Shown here: positions 48,791 to 57,313 of the stretch, in pieces
How positions within the stretch are numbered: the first letter of the stretch is position 1
Layout: the number at the start of each line of letters is the position of its first letter
Assembly (NCBI RefSeq): GCF_001298445.1
Contig: NZ_CP012036.1
Coordinates: forward strand, 1,677,263 to 1,741,262
Source: Nostoc piscinale CENA21
Lineage (GTDB): Bacteria; Cyanobacteriota; Cyanobacteriia; Cyanobacteriales; Nostocaceae
DNA length: 64,000 nucleotides
Direction of reading: 5' to 3'
The notes under the pieces: generated by a model
Databases searched by the model: none
What the model was told of the DNA's origin: nothing
Seen by the model: the letters and a program-made list of their open reading frames with translations, nothing else
Translations under genes and position numbers: made by a program

Positions 48791-49601
48791 ATGAATAAGC
48801 TAATTCCAGCAATCAAAATTAAAAATCTTAGTCTTTACTACAACACCCAAAAAATCCTGGAAGGAGTATCAATGGATATTTACCAGGATAAAGTCACAGC
48901 AATTATTGGCCCTAGTGGTTGTGGTAAGTCTACTTTTATTAAATGCCTCAATCGGATGAATGAATTAGAAGCTGAAGTTCATGTTGAAGGAAAAGTAGAA
49001 TTTTACAATCAAAATATTTATGAACGTCGCGTCAATTTAAATCGCTTACGCCGTCAAGTTAGTATGGTGTTGCCTAAGCCAAATTTATTTCCCATGAGCG
49101 TTTATGATAACGTTGCCTATGGGGTGAAAATACTGGGATGGCGGCCGAAAGTTGAATTAGATCAAATTGTCGAATCTGCCATCAAAGATGCTGATCTGTG
49201 GGATGAAGTCAAAAATAAACTGCATAAATCTGCTTTAGAGCTTTCTGGTGGACAACAACAGCGACTTTGTATAGCCCGTGCTTTAGCAGTCAAACCCAAA
49301 GTCATTCTGATGGATGAACCTTGTTTTGGGCTTGATCCTGTAGCTGCGACAAAAGTGGAAGGTTTAATTCAGAGTTTGCGTTTGCGATCAGAATTAACAA
49401 TGGTGATTATTAGCCATAACTTACAACAAGTCACACGCATATCTGATTTCACGGCTTTTTTTTTCCACCAATGAACATCGCATTGGGCAAATGGTAGAAT
49501 TTGGACTTACAAAAAAGATTTTCTCTAACGCCCTTGATGTTCGCACACGGGAATATGTGTTAACCCGTCTTGGTAGTGGTAAATATGAAAATAGAGGCTA
49601 G
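48791..49601 (+). pseudogene. PstB-like ABC ATPase, frameshifted; Q-loop glutamine replaced
   Basis: Resembles the ATPase of the phosphate ABC importer. Walker A GPSGCGKST, signature LSGGQQQR and Walker B VILMDEP are intact, as are PMSVYDNVAYG and the switch His (IISHNLQQ). Two oddities: the Q-loop reads VLPKPN, where PstB has VFQKPN or similar, and the D-loop region reads CFGLDP rather than CSALDP. A nine-T run at 49456-49464 shifts the frame to an early stop. With eight T the end is FFSTNEHRIGQMVEFG to GSGKYENRG at 49601, about 269 residues, the normal length. No pstS, pstC or pstA gene is near, so it is a solitary paralogue. The activity is uncertain even when the frame is restored. Confidence 0.87.
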
Positions 49602-49789
49602 AAGTTAGAGGCTAGGGGTTAGAGAAGAAAGTTGCTCGTATTTGCTTTTAATTTATCTCTATAGCTGTTCTTATCCCAATGAGAGGAAAGAATAATTAAC
49701 CGCAGCTAAACGGAGATAGATGTAGATAAATTTATATATCATTATATTGGATAATATATTGATTATTTGTCTAAAAATTGGTTATGTTC

Positions 49790-49858
49790 AGATCCCCTTA
49801 AAAAGGGGGGCTAAGAGTCCTTAAAGTCACCCTTTTTAAGGGGGATTTAGGGGGATCT
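49790..49858. repeat. inverted-repeat element AGATCCCC / GGGGATCT
   Basis: AGATCCCCTTAAAAAGGG from 49790 faces CCCTTTTTAAGGGGG at about 49830-49844 and then GGGGATCT to 49858. The unit folds into nested hairpins. It lies in the 418-nt gap between the PstB-like gene and the NYN gene; I see no ORF in that gap. Confidence 0.6.
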
Positions 49859-50019
49859 AAAATGATTGGCTACCAACAATAGGACTTTTGAAACATCCTC
49901 TAAGAGAATTTATTTTCAGGAGTTTTACGGTTATCAGATACTTTACTGCACAGATATAACATGGGTAATTTCTTGGCTTGGATAATCAATCATCTAAGCT
50001 AAATTATCTGTGGTAGTTT

Positions 50020-51090
50020 ATGAGCTATGCTAAAACAACTGAGTTGAATGGCTCAGGTAGTATCATCCAAGTGCAGCCTACTGAAACCGAACAAAAACTT
50101 GTCTGTTATTCTTTTGCTCATCCAACGGAAACGGCAGTTTTATTATTAGATGCAGAAAACTTACAAATCAACTCGGAAACTGAAAAGTTTTTAACAACAG
50201 TTTGTACATGCCCAATTCAAATTAAAATTGCCTTTGCTAATTGGTGTAGTATGGGTAAACTAGATGTTGAATTGCATGGACGTGGTTACGATTTAATTCA
50301 TGTACCCGTAGGTAAAGATAACGCTGATGGAAAAATGATTGCCTTTGGTTCATCTATTTATGAAAGATATCCAAAGGCGAGAGAAGTTTTAGTTTGTTCT
50401 TCTGATAAAGTGATGACTAATTTATGTAATCATCTCCGGCAACATGGATTAATAGTATATCAAGTCAGTCACCAAGGTGAAGATATCACCGTATTAAATA
50501 GTGCTACAGGCAAACTGGTGAGGAAGAATGCTAATGTACTTGAAATACCAGCGATCGCCCAATTTATTCAACAAATTAAAGAGTTAATTAAAACAGAGCA
50601 AACCCGTACTCATAGTCATTGGGTTAAGTTGGCTATTATCTCACAAAATTATAAAAATAAGTATAAAATAAGTATTACTCAAGTAGCTGAAAAATACTTT
50701 CCTGGTAAGAAATCTAGGGAAATATTTGAGCAATATCCGGCAGAATTTGTGCTGCATCAAGTTGAGCAAAATGCCCCGGTACATATCACATTATTTGAAA
50801 TTGCGGCTGATCAAGCTGATATAACTGAACATCCAAAGGCAAGTATTAATAGTAAAGCAGATTTAGAACAAGCACTAAAAAATATTATTTATCAATTAAC
50901 TAGTAACTCGCCTGGAAATTACATTGACATTGGGACTTTAGGTAGTGAATTTAAGCAGCAATATGATAAACCCATTACAGAACAAATTAAAAGCTTGCAA
51001 TTAAGTGGCAATTTCATTAAATTTTTGCAATCATGTAGCTCTTATCAACTCAAGCAAACAGCAAAAGGTTGGCAAATAGCAGTTAAATAA
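50020..51090 (+). CDS. NYN-LOTUS (OST-HTH) domain protein, putative RNA-binding nuclease
   Basis: 356 residues in three parts. A NYN (PIN-like) domain at about 35-185 has AVLLLDAENLQI with the acidic metal site, then LDVELHGRGYDLIHVPVG and VLVCSSDKVMTNLCNHLRQHG with the conserved Ser-Asp. A middle segment (about 205-265) reads HWVKLAIISQNYKNKYKISITQVAEKYFPG, which looks like an HTH. The C-terminal 80 residues (LEQALKNIIYQLTSN to SYQLKQTAKGWQIAVK) resemble an OST-HTH/LOTUS domain, a module that binds RNA. NYN-LOTUS proteins may degrade or sort RNA; the target is unknown. It is a single gene flanked by repeats. Confidence 0.8.
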   Translation: MSYAKTTELNGSGSIIQVQPTETEQKLVCYSFAHPTETAVLLLDAENLQINSETEKFLTTVCTCPIQIKIAFANWCSMGKLDVELHGRGYDLIHVPVGKDNADGKMIAFGSSIYERYPKAREVLVCSSDKVMTNLCNHLRQHGLIVYQVSHQGEDITVLNSATGKLVRKNANVLEIPAIAQFIQQIKELIKTEQTRTHSHWVKLAIISQNYKNKYKISITQVAEKYFPGKKSREIFEQYPAEFVLHQVEQNAPVHITLFEIAADQADITEHPKASINSKADLEQALKNIIYQLTSNSPGNYIDIGTLGSEFKQQYDKPITEQIKSLQLSGNFIKFLQSCSSYQLKQTAKGWQIAVK

Positions 51091-51349
51091 CCTTATATAA
51101 TATTCTTATTTGATTTCTAAATTATCAGTTGAGTCAGGGAGTAGGGAGTGGGGAGTAGTAAAAAGTAGTTTTTAGGTGTCAAGATTGTTTTGAGAAATCA
51201 AATTAAAGTCTTATTATGCCAGTTCTTGATTATTTAGGTGTAATTATGTAAGATGCTTACATAATTACTGCTTAGGAAGGACTTGATAATCTAGCAAAAA
51301 AGGCAAAATTTACACATAGATAAGCTCTCAAGCTAGATTTTCAGGATTT

Positions 51350-52378
51350 ATGGAAATTGCTCACGTTCATTTCTATGTAGAAGATGCCGCATTTTGGCGG
51401 GATTGGTTCATATACTATCTAGGATTTACCGCAGTTAATAGTGGAATAAGTTCAGCACACACTCGTACTGAAAGGGTGCAGAGTGGGGCTGTTTGCTTTT
51501 TACTATCTTCACCATTATTGCCGACAAGTCCGGTAGCAGATTTTTTGCGCTTACATCCTCCTGGGGTGGCGGATATTGCTTTTACTGTACCAGATGTGGA
51601 GGTTGCGATCGCTCAAGCAGTAGCCCAAGGTGCGACAATCTTAGAACCCATCCAAGAATATCCCGGCTATAGATGCGGTAAAATTGCGGCTTGGGGAGGG
51701 ATGACTCATACTTTGATAGAAAAATCAGCCAGTGTGAATTGGGAAGCACGCGATCGCCCCATGTTTAGCGCCATTGATCATATAGTTTTAAATGTACCAG
51801 TTGGTGAGTTAGAATCTGCTGTGGCTTGGTACAAAAACGTCTTAGATTTGCAAGCGCAACAAGCATTTAAAATTAAAACTGATCGCTCTGGATTGTACAG
51901 CCAAGTGCTAGTTTCTCGGAATGGCAGTGTACAATTACCAATTAATGAACCAACTTCTCGTAATTCGCAAATTCAAGAGTTTTTGGATGTAAATCGCGGC
52001 GCAGGTATTCAACACATTGCTTTGCGAACATCAAACTTAATTGGTGCGATCGCGCAATTACGTAGCCGTGGTTTATCTTTATTGTCGGTTCCCCAGACTT
52101 ATTACTCTCAGTTAAAAAAGCGGACAGAATTTCCCTTATCACCCTTAGAATTAGAAGCGATCGCCCAACAAGAAATTTTAGTAGATTGGCAAGCTAATAC
52201 CCAAAACGCATTATTACTACAAATTTTTACTCAACCTATTTTTGGACAGCCAACATTTTTCTTTGAGTTTATTGAACGACGTTTTCAAGCACAAGGTTTT
52301 GGCGAAGGTAATTTTCGTGCTTTATTTGAAGCCATTGAAAGCGAACAAATAAAACGTGGAACTTTGCACTTTGAATAA
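51350..52378 (+). CDS. hppD: 4-hydroxyphenylpyruvate dioxygenase
   Basis: Fe(II) enzyme converting 4-hydroxyphenylpyruvate to homogentisate, used in cyanobacteria for tocopherol synthesis. The 342-residue protein has two VOC modules: MEIAHVHFYVEDAAFWRDW at the start and the catalytic one from FSAIDHIVLNVPVG. Likely iron ligands are His in IDHIVLN, His in GIQHIALRTSN and Glu in FFFEFIERR. The final GFGEGNFRALFEAIE helix that closes the active site is intact. Confidence 0.93.
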   Translation: MEIAHVHFYVEDAAFWRDWFIYYLGFTAVNSGISSAHTRTERVQSGAVCFLLSSPLLPTSPVADFLRLHPPGVADIAFTVPDVEVAIAQAVAQGATILEPIQEYPGYRCGKIAAWGGMTHTLIEKSASVNWEARDRPMFSAIDHIVLNVPVGELESAVAWYKNVLDLQAQQAFKIKTDRSGLYSQVLVSRNGSVQLPINEPTSRNSQIQEFLDVNRGAGIQHIALRTSNLIGAIAQLRSRGLSLLSVPQTYYSQLKKRTEFPLSPLELEAIAQQEILVDWQANTQNALLLQIFTQPIFGQPTFFFEFIERRFQAQGFGEGNFRALFEAIESEQIKRGTLHFE

Positions 52379-52610
52379 ATTAGTTTTGCTGATTACTGCC
52401 AATTTGGCTACATATACCTGAGCATCACTGCTAAATTATGAGTGGGAAATAACTTGCGGGCTTGATGAGCCAAGTTTTACTACACTATCTATACATGCTA
52501 AAGCATTAACAACGGACGGATTTAGGTTGGTTGCTTATTTTGCTGACTCTTTTGAGAGATTGCTACTGTTTTTCTTGTAGCGATCAGCCTCAAGCTTCTT
52601 TATCTTGAAA

Positions 52611-52692
52611 AGGACAAACATAACAGGAAGTCCTTGTTGATTACTCCTATCCTCACCTCATTCATTTTGTAATGGATGAGGGCTTTTTTTAT
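52611..52692 (+). ncRNA. candidate small RNA ending at a strong terminator
   Basis: The stretch from about 52611 folds as AGGAC...GTCCT hairpin, an unpaired pyrimidine-rich linker (TTACTCCTATCCTCAC), then a terminator CCTCATTCATT (52654-52664) / AATGGATGAGG followed by GCTTTTTTT. TATCTT at 52601-52606 could be the -10. The terminator is 280 nt after hppD, so it could instead end the hppD transcript. The layout of 5' hairpin, open linker and terminator resembles known small regulators such as Yfr1, but the Yfr1 core is absent. Confidence 0.4.
52654..52690 (+). terminator. intrinsic terminator after hppD
   Basis: Stem CCTCATTCATT with AATGGATGAGG (one G-U), loop TTGT, followed by GCTTTTTTT. 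Strong plus-strand terminator that stops reading into the opposing SMR gene. Confidence 0.8.
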
Positions 52693-53009
52693 TTAGCAGA
52701 ATTTACCCCAATCACACCAACAATAATTAAAGCTATTGATATAAATTTAACCAGAGACATCGATTCTCGAAACCAAATTACACCAATAGTAGCGATTACA
52801 GTTGTTCCTAAACCAGACCAAACAGAATAAGCAATGCTGACTTCAATTTTTTTGAGAGCTAAAGTTAAAAAGCTAAAACATATTCCATAACAAACAAAAA
52901 TTAATACTGAGGGAATAGTTCTTGTAAATCCCTCAGACAATTTCATAGAAGTTGTCCCAGCGACTTCAAATAATATTGCTGTAATGAGACAGATCCAACT
53001 ACTTATCAT
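52689..53009 (-). CDS. SMR family small multidrug exporter (EmrE/QacE-like)
   Basis: 106 residues and four membrane helices; works as a dimer using the proton gradient to export cationic compounds. The essential membrane Glu is at position 15 (ILFEVAGTTSMKLSEG). Helices 2-4 are ICFSFLTLALKKIEVSIAYSVWSGLGTTVIATIGV and VKFISIALIIVGVIG. Some relatives export guanidinium, but no guanidine riboswitch is recognisable upstream, so a quaternary ammonium or drug substrate is also possible. Confidence 0.9.
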   Translation of the reverse strand: MISSWICLITAILFEVAGTTSMKLSEGFTRTIPSVLIFVCYGICFSFLTLALKKIEVSIAYSVWSGLGTTVIATIGVIWFRESMSLVKFISIALIIVGVIGVNSAK

Positions 53010-53139
53010 ATATTTATTGGTTTATTGTATGAGGATGATGAAAATATGATTTTGACAATCAAACAGAATGATTAAAAATTATATATTTTATAAAATATGT
53101 AATTCTGCCATGTTGATAACATTCCTCCTCATCTGATTA

Positions 53140-53180
53140 AAATTATCAAAATTATCTAAATCATCTAAATCATCTAAATC
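53140..53180. repeat. short tandem repeat ATCTAAATC
   Basis: Three exact nine-base units (53154-53180) preceded by two degraded ones. Upstream of the SMR gene in a 403-nt divergent gap with no ORF. Confidence 0.65.
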
Positions 53181-53213
53181 ATATACCCGACTTCTTCAAG
53201 GAGTCGGGTATAT
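53181..53213. repeat. 12-bp inverted repeat ATATACCCGACT
   Basis: ATATACCCGACT at 53181-53192 and AGTCGGGTATAT at 53202-53213, loop TTCTTCAAGG-like nine bases. A type of dispersed hairpin common in Nostocales; not placed as a terminator since both flanking genes start nearby. Confidence 0.55.
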
Positions 53214-53279
53214 AAATAATTAGAATTTATATTCAGTTTACCACACCTATATAATGGGGTTTACCGTACTAATAATATC

Positions 53280-53333
53280 ATTCGGTAATCATGATGAAAT
53301 TGGTGATAAAAACCGAATTTACACTCCTATAAT
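53280..53333 (+). promoter_or_regulatory. possible hsp20 promoter with inverted-repeat operator
   Basis: TATAAT at 53328-53333 lies 80 bases upstream of the hsp20 ATG. An inverted pair ATTCGGT (53280-53286) and ACCGAAT (53312-53318) spans the expected -35 region. It is not a CIRCE element. The arms are widely spaced, so chance occurrence is possible. Confidence 0.35.
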
Positions 53334-53412
53334 TTGTGAATACTATAAGAACAAAGCAAATGATTTAAACCTAAATCAACTAACAAATTGAGAAATTAAA
53401 TGAGGTAGAGAT

Positions 53413-53863
53413 ATGAAACTCGTTCATTGGCATCCTTGGCAAGAAGTTAACACTCTCCAAAGACAAATTAACCGTTTATTTGAAGAAGAAATGCTACCAT
53501 CTACTTTACTTGATAGAACCTTAGTAAAAGTTCCTGCTGCTGAATTACAAGAAACTGAAGAAGCGATTCATCTCAAACTAGAACTGCCAGGAATTGAAGC
53601 CAAAGACCTAGATGTGCAAGTGACTGAAAAAGCTGTCTATGTTAGCGGTGAACGTAAATCTGAAACCAAAACAGAAGGCAAAGGCATTACCAAGAGTGAA
53701 TTTCACTATGGTAAATTCCAACGCTTGATTCCTCTACCAACTCGCATTCAAAATACCAATGTTACTGCTGATTATAAAGACGGTATTTTGAATTTGACCT
53801 TGCCTAAAGCTGAAGACGAAAAGAAAAAAAGTCGTCAAACTAAATCTAGAATCTGTTGGCTAA
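53413..53863 (+). CDS. hspA: Hsp20 / alpha-crystallin small heat-shock protein, C-terminus frameshifted
   Basis: ATP-independent holdase that binds unfolding proteins and, in cyanobacteria, protects thylakoid membranes in heat. The alpha-crystallin domain (about 42-135) has VKVPAAELQETEEAIHLKLELPG and the ADYKDGILNLTLPKAE signature. A run of seven A at 53824-53830 diverts the frame, giving an odd tail that ends at 53931 and reads through the palindrome at 53869. With six A the protein ends at 53863 as EDEKKKVVKLNLESVG, the normal length of about 150 residues. RBS GAGGTAGAG at 53401-53409. Confidence 0.9.
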
Positions 53864-53868
53864 AAATT

Positions 53869-53893
53869 AGAGACGTTGCATTGCAACGTCTCT
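53869..53893. terminator. palindromic repeat AGAGACGTTGCATTGCAACGTCTCT
   Basis: Perfect 12-bp arms around a short centre; a dispersed cyanobacterial palindrome. It begins six bases after the corrected hsp20 stop, so it probably ends that transcript. Confidence 0.65.
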
Positions 53894-54028
53894 ACAGAGA
53901 TAAAAATTTTGTAGAACAATATCCCCGATAATCAAGAATAGGAAGCTTAAGTAAATCAGCAAATAGCGATCGCATCGCTAAAGTCTTGGTTAACAACAGA
54001 TAAAATGAAAGCGATCGCTGATGAAAGT

Positions 54029-54385
54029 TTAATAAACTAAAGGTTTAGCACCACTCATTTGACGCAAAGAATTGATGCAGGCTGGACAGTCACAACCAAA
54101 CAAAGTAACTGCCATTTCGCTTTCTTGGTCACTGAACTCTAACATCGGTACATTATTATCATTAGAAAATTCTACTTCAGCCTGTTCAGTTGGGATTTGT
54201 GCTAACACAGACGCTCTAGCGCAAACTAAGCCAACTTTATGCTTATTGCGGATGCAAGATAAACGGTCTTCGGTATTTTTGACTACTGGTTCTGCTGCTT
54301 GTGCTTGATTAAACATCGCTGTCATCGACAGGAGAGAACTAATCAGCATCGGGGTAGAAAGTAAACTCAGTATAATTTTATTCAT
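54029..54385 (-). CDS. small exported protein with CDCPAC motif
   Basis: 118 residues from the ATG 54385 (MNKIILSLLSTPMLI); an upstream ATG at 54445 is possible but lacks an RBS and spoils the signal peptide. Signal peptide to about residue 31 (FNQAQAAEP). The mature part has six cysteines: one each in LSCIRNKH and GLVCARAS, and three in FGCDCPACINSL near the C-terminus, suggesting a disulfide or metal site in the periplasm. I do not recognise the family. Confidence 0.65.
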   Translation of the reverse strand: MNKIILSLLSTPMLISSLLSMTAMFNQAQAAEPVVKNTEDRLSCIRNKHKVGLVCARASVLAQIPTEQAEVEFSNDNNVPMLEFSDQESEMAVTLFGCDCPACINSLRQMSGAKPLVY

Positions 54386-54645
54386 GGGCTGACTCAAAAA
54401 TTCCTGGCGGCTTAGAATACTTTGATTAAATCTTACGTTTACCATGAATGTCCATCAGGAGCTTATGTTTCCCGGATAAGCAGGGGAGAGTTGACAGGCT
54501 TCGGCGCAGGGGGTGGGGAGCAAGGGGGAGAAGATTTCTCCAATTCTCCCTACACCCCTGCTAAGTCTACATAGCAATGTTGAGTTGGTGAACTACTATA
54601 CCCTTACTCTCCTACACCCTTCAGAGAAAATCTTTGTGAGGACAC

Positions 54646-55542
54646 TTAGGCCATTTTCCTAGTCATTTCAAATAACTGTTGAGCGTTTCTGCCCAAAAAA
54701 GCCTGAAAAAGTTCTGGTTTTCCCGGTTCCAATTCTACTATGTAACGCTGGGCAAGTTCATAATAAGCGTAAGTCCAAGGAATTTGGATTTCTGCTTGAC
54801 TGCTGTCATCTAAGACTATCACCATTTCTGAGACGGCGTGGGTTGCAGTTTGGCGTAAACCACAACTTACATCACCTTCAATTTCGGCTTTCATCGGGAC
54901 ACCTAATTTCGCCAAAGCCTCAACAGTAGTATCTATATCAGGATATGCAGGGGTATTTTGGCGGTTAATATATCCTGTAAAGTGGTTGACGGCGTAACCA
55001 TGCAACAATACCCAAGCACCATATTGAGTGATTTTATTCACTTCCTCCACCACGGAACGTCGGGGAACTTGCCAAGGACGAGAAAAGATTTGCTTTAATT
55101 GTTGTTCATCTGAGAAAATCGGTGTCCAGAAAGAAAGCATTGCGTCGGGAATTTTGGAGACTGTTTGATAAATGAGTCGGGCAATATTTTCTGGTAATTC
55201 ATCAACAATTAATTCACTAATAAAGAGTTTGGGTAAATCGAATTCTGCTGCTTGTGGATGTTGATAGTGACGTGCATAAAGATGGGTAGCGGTAAATGTA
55301 TATTCACCTGCAACTTCGTAACCTAATGCTTCGGCTATTTGTGCTAAGTGGTTGATTCCTAAGTTAATCTTTCCTTGGGGACTATCGACTAGCAACCGCA
55401 AAGACCGAAAAGCAATATGGTCGTTGGCAACGGTTCCACCCGCATTTATAATCATTTTTTCGTAAATTTGAGCATAATTGACTCTGGCTTTGTATTCTTG
55501 CCAAAGTGATTCCCAGAGGGACGATGCGAGTTCGGGGTTCAT
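54646..55542 (-). CDS. DUF1338 family protein (2-oxoadipate dioxygenase/decarboxylase type)
   Basis: Non-heme Fe(II) enzyme family; characterised members (HglS) convert 2-oxoadipate to 2-hydroxyglutarate with O2 and CO2 release, in lysine breakdown. 298 residues. Possible metal ligands: His42 in NDHIAFRS, the later His in YAVNHFTGY, and Glu in AYYELAQRYIVELEPG. The class III aminotransferase gene lies 86 nt upstream on the same strand, so they form a likely operon. Activity on 2-oxoadipate here is inference from the family. Confidence 0.8.
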   Translation of the reverse strand: MNPELASSLWESLWQEYKARVNYAQIYEKMIINAGGTVANDHIAFRSLRLLVDSPQGKINLGINHLAQIAEALGYEVAGEYTFTATHLYARHYQHPQAAEFDLPKLFISELIVDELPENIARLIYQTVSKIPDAMLSFWTPIFSDEQQLKQIFSRPWQVPRRSVVEEVNKITQYGAWVLLHGYAVNHFTGYINRQNTPAYPDIDTTVEALAKLGVPMKAEIEGDVSCGLRQTATHAVSEMVIVLDDSSQAEIQIPWTYAYYELAQRYIVELEPGKPELFQAFLGRNAQQLFEMTRKMA

Positions 55543-55628
55543 AATTTCTCACGCAGAGGAGTAGGAGGCAGGAGGAAGGGGGACAAGGGAGACAAGGGAG
55601 CAATCTTTCTACCTTGTCTACTCAGCAC

Positions 55629-56936
55629 TCAGCACTCAATACTTTGGAGAATATCTGAGAGAATATCGAGGGCGGTTTGTATTTGGTGGCTGTCAATAAT
55701 TAAGGGTGGACAAAAACGAATGGCGGCTTTACCACAACCAAGTAATAATAAACCGCGTAAAAAGGCTTCTTGGATAATGCGATCGCGTAGTTTACTATCA
55801 TAATTACCTGCTTCGTCGACTAAATCGACTGCGACCATCAAACCTTTGCCTCTGGGTAACGATATTTGCGGAAATTTTTGATGTAACTGGGTTAAGCCAG
55901 CTTGTAATAGTTCTCCCATTTGGGTAGCGTTGGTCATCAAACCGCTTTCTAAGAGTCGCAAAGTTGCCAAACCCGCCGCACAGGCCACAGGGTTGCCGCC
56001 AAATGTGGTAGCGTGGGAACCAGGCGGCCAGGTCATTAATTCTGGGCGGGCGAGAATTGCGCCCAGGGGTAAACCACTGGCGAGGCCTTTAGCGGTGGTG
56101 ATAATATCAGGCATCACACCCCAATGTTCAATAGCAAACAAGCGGCCTGTACGCCCCATCCCTGATTGCACTTCATCTACTACCATTAATATGCCGTAGC
56201 GATCGCAGATATCTCGGATTCTTTGCAAAAATCCATCTTCTGGGACAATATAGCCGCCTTCTCCTTGAATTGGCTCAACGAAAATTGCTGCAACTTCCTG
56301 GGGCGGCAGCATGGTATTAAATAATTGTGTTTCTAAATAATCTAAACTTGCGTGAGTACCGTAAGGAATGTGAGTTACCCCAGGAACTAACGCCCCAAAG
56401 TTAGCCCGTTGCACAGTTTTGGAACCAGTCAGGGACATTGCGCCGTATGTACGTCCGTGGAATGCACCCAAAAAGGCAATGATGAGCGATCGCTTGGTGT
56501 AATATCGAGCTAGTTTAATTGCACCTTCGTTCGACTCCGCCCCAGAATTGGTAAAAAATATTCTTGCACCTTCTGGGAAGGGGGCGCGAAAGGCTAATTT
56601 TTCTGCCAATTCCACCATTGGTTCATAATAAAAATCCGTCCCTGACATGTGCAGCAAACAAGCCGACTGTTCTTGAATAGCTTGTACAACTTCTGGGTGG
56701 GCGTGTCCGGTAGCAGTAACAGCAATACCCGCCGTCATATCTAAAAATACATTGCCGTCAACGTCTTCTACCATACAGCCTTGACCGCGAGCCACCACTA
56801 AAGGATAGTCGCGGGTATAAGATGGGGAAGTTACAGCGCGATCGCGTTCTACAATTGCTTTAGCACGAGTCCCTGGTAAAGCTGTCACCAAACGCGGCAC
56901 ACTAGGTAAAGGTTGATTAATGGAGATACTTAACAT
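55629..56936 (-). CDS. class III PLP-dependent aminotransferase (acetylornithine/GABA family)
   Basis: 435 residues. PLP site motif VVDEVQSGMGRTGRLFAIEHWGVMPDII with catalytic Lys in TTAKGLASGLPLG (about 290), phosphate loop NSGAESNEGAIKLARYYT, and HGRTYGAMSLTGS. The N-terminal pattern ALPGTRAKAIVERDRAVTSPSYTRDYPLVVARGQG resembles the archaeal-type group in which some members are omega-aminotransferases or amino-acid racemases. The substrate is open. Next to the DUF1338 gene, a plausible donor of 2-oxoadipate from 2-aminoadipate. Confidence 0.88.
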   Translation of the reverse strand: MLSISINQPLPSVPRLVTALPGTRAKAIVERDRAVTSPSYTRDYPLVVARGQGCMVEDVDGNVFLDMTAGIAVTATGHAHPEVVQAIQEQSACLLHMSGTDFYYEPMVELAEKLAFRAPFPEGARIFFTNSGAESNEGAIKLARYYTKRSLIIAFLGAFHGRTYGAMSLTGSKTVQRANFGALVPGVTHIPYGTHASLDYLETQLFNTMLPPQEVAAIFVEPIQGEGGYIVPEDGFLQRIRDICDRYGILMVVDEVQSGMGRTGRLFAIEHWGVMPDIITTAKGLASGLPLGAILARPELMTWPPGSHATTFGGNPVACAAGLATLRLLESGLMTNATQMGELLQAGLTQLHQKFPQISLPRGKGLMVAVDLVDEAGNYDSKLRDRIIQEAFLRGLLLLGCGKAAIRFCPPLIIDSHQIQTALDILSDILQSIEC

Positions 56937-57313
56937 TTTTTAGATTTTTTTTAGATTATTGATGATTAAACTGTCATGTTCGATTTTTGACAGTATCATT
57001 TGCTGCTATTTGTACAAATGTTACGTATTGACAGAACAACGGTAATATGAGTTATTTTCTTCTGGATAAATACCGTAAATTTTTCATGAATCCTCCGCAC
57101 AATTTAGCGCCAAAGTTTCATGGCTCTTATCTTACTGAGTATCTATTATTAGCTGATGATGGGAAGTACTGAATTTCGTGAGCTTGATTCTAGCAAGATG
57201 AACTTAGTTATAATGCCACTATTGTAATCACGGTTTCTGGATTGTCAAATTAATATCGACCAGATATTAAGCAAGTGTAATTATTATTGATTAATAGCAA
57301 TTTTTTCTAGCCT
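56937..57313. other. AT-rich divergent promoter region, no gene seen
   Basis: 377 nt between the aminotransferase start and the secreted-protein start. No ORF or hairpin worth naming. Confidence 0.4.

Noticed and set aside
52611..52692. Yfr1 small RNA
   Set aside because: The unpaired core of Yfr1 (ACUCCUCACAC) is not present; only the general layout is similar.
53140..53213. Possible CRISPR array from the repeated ATCTAAATC units
   Set aside because: The unit is nine bases with no spacers; it is a simple tandem repeat next to an inverted repeat.
53010..53412. Guanidine riboswitch before the SMR gene
   Set aside because: No conserved ykkC-type sequence or structure could be seen in this AT-rich region.
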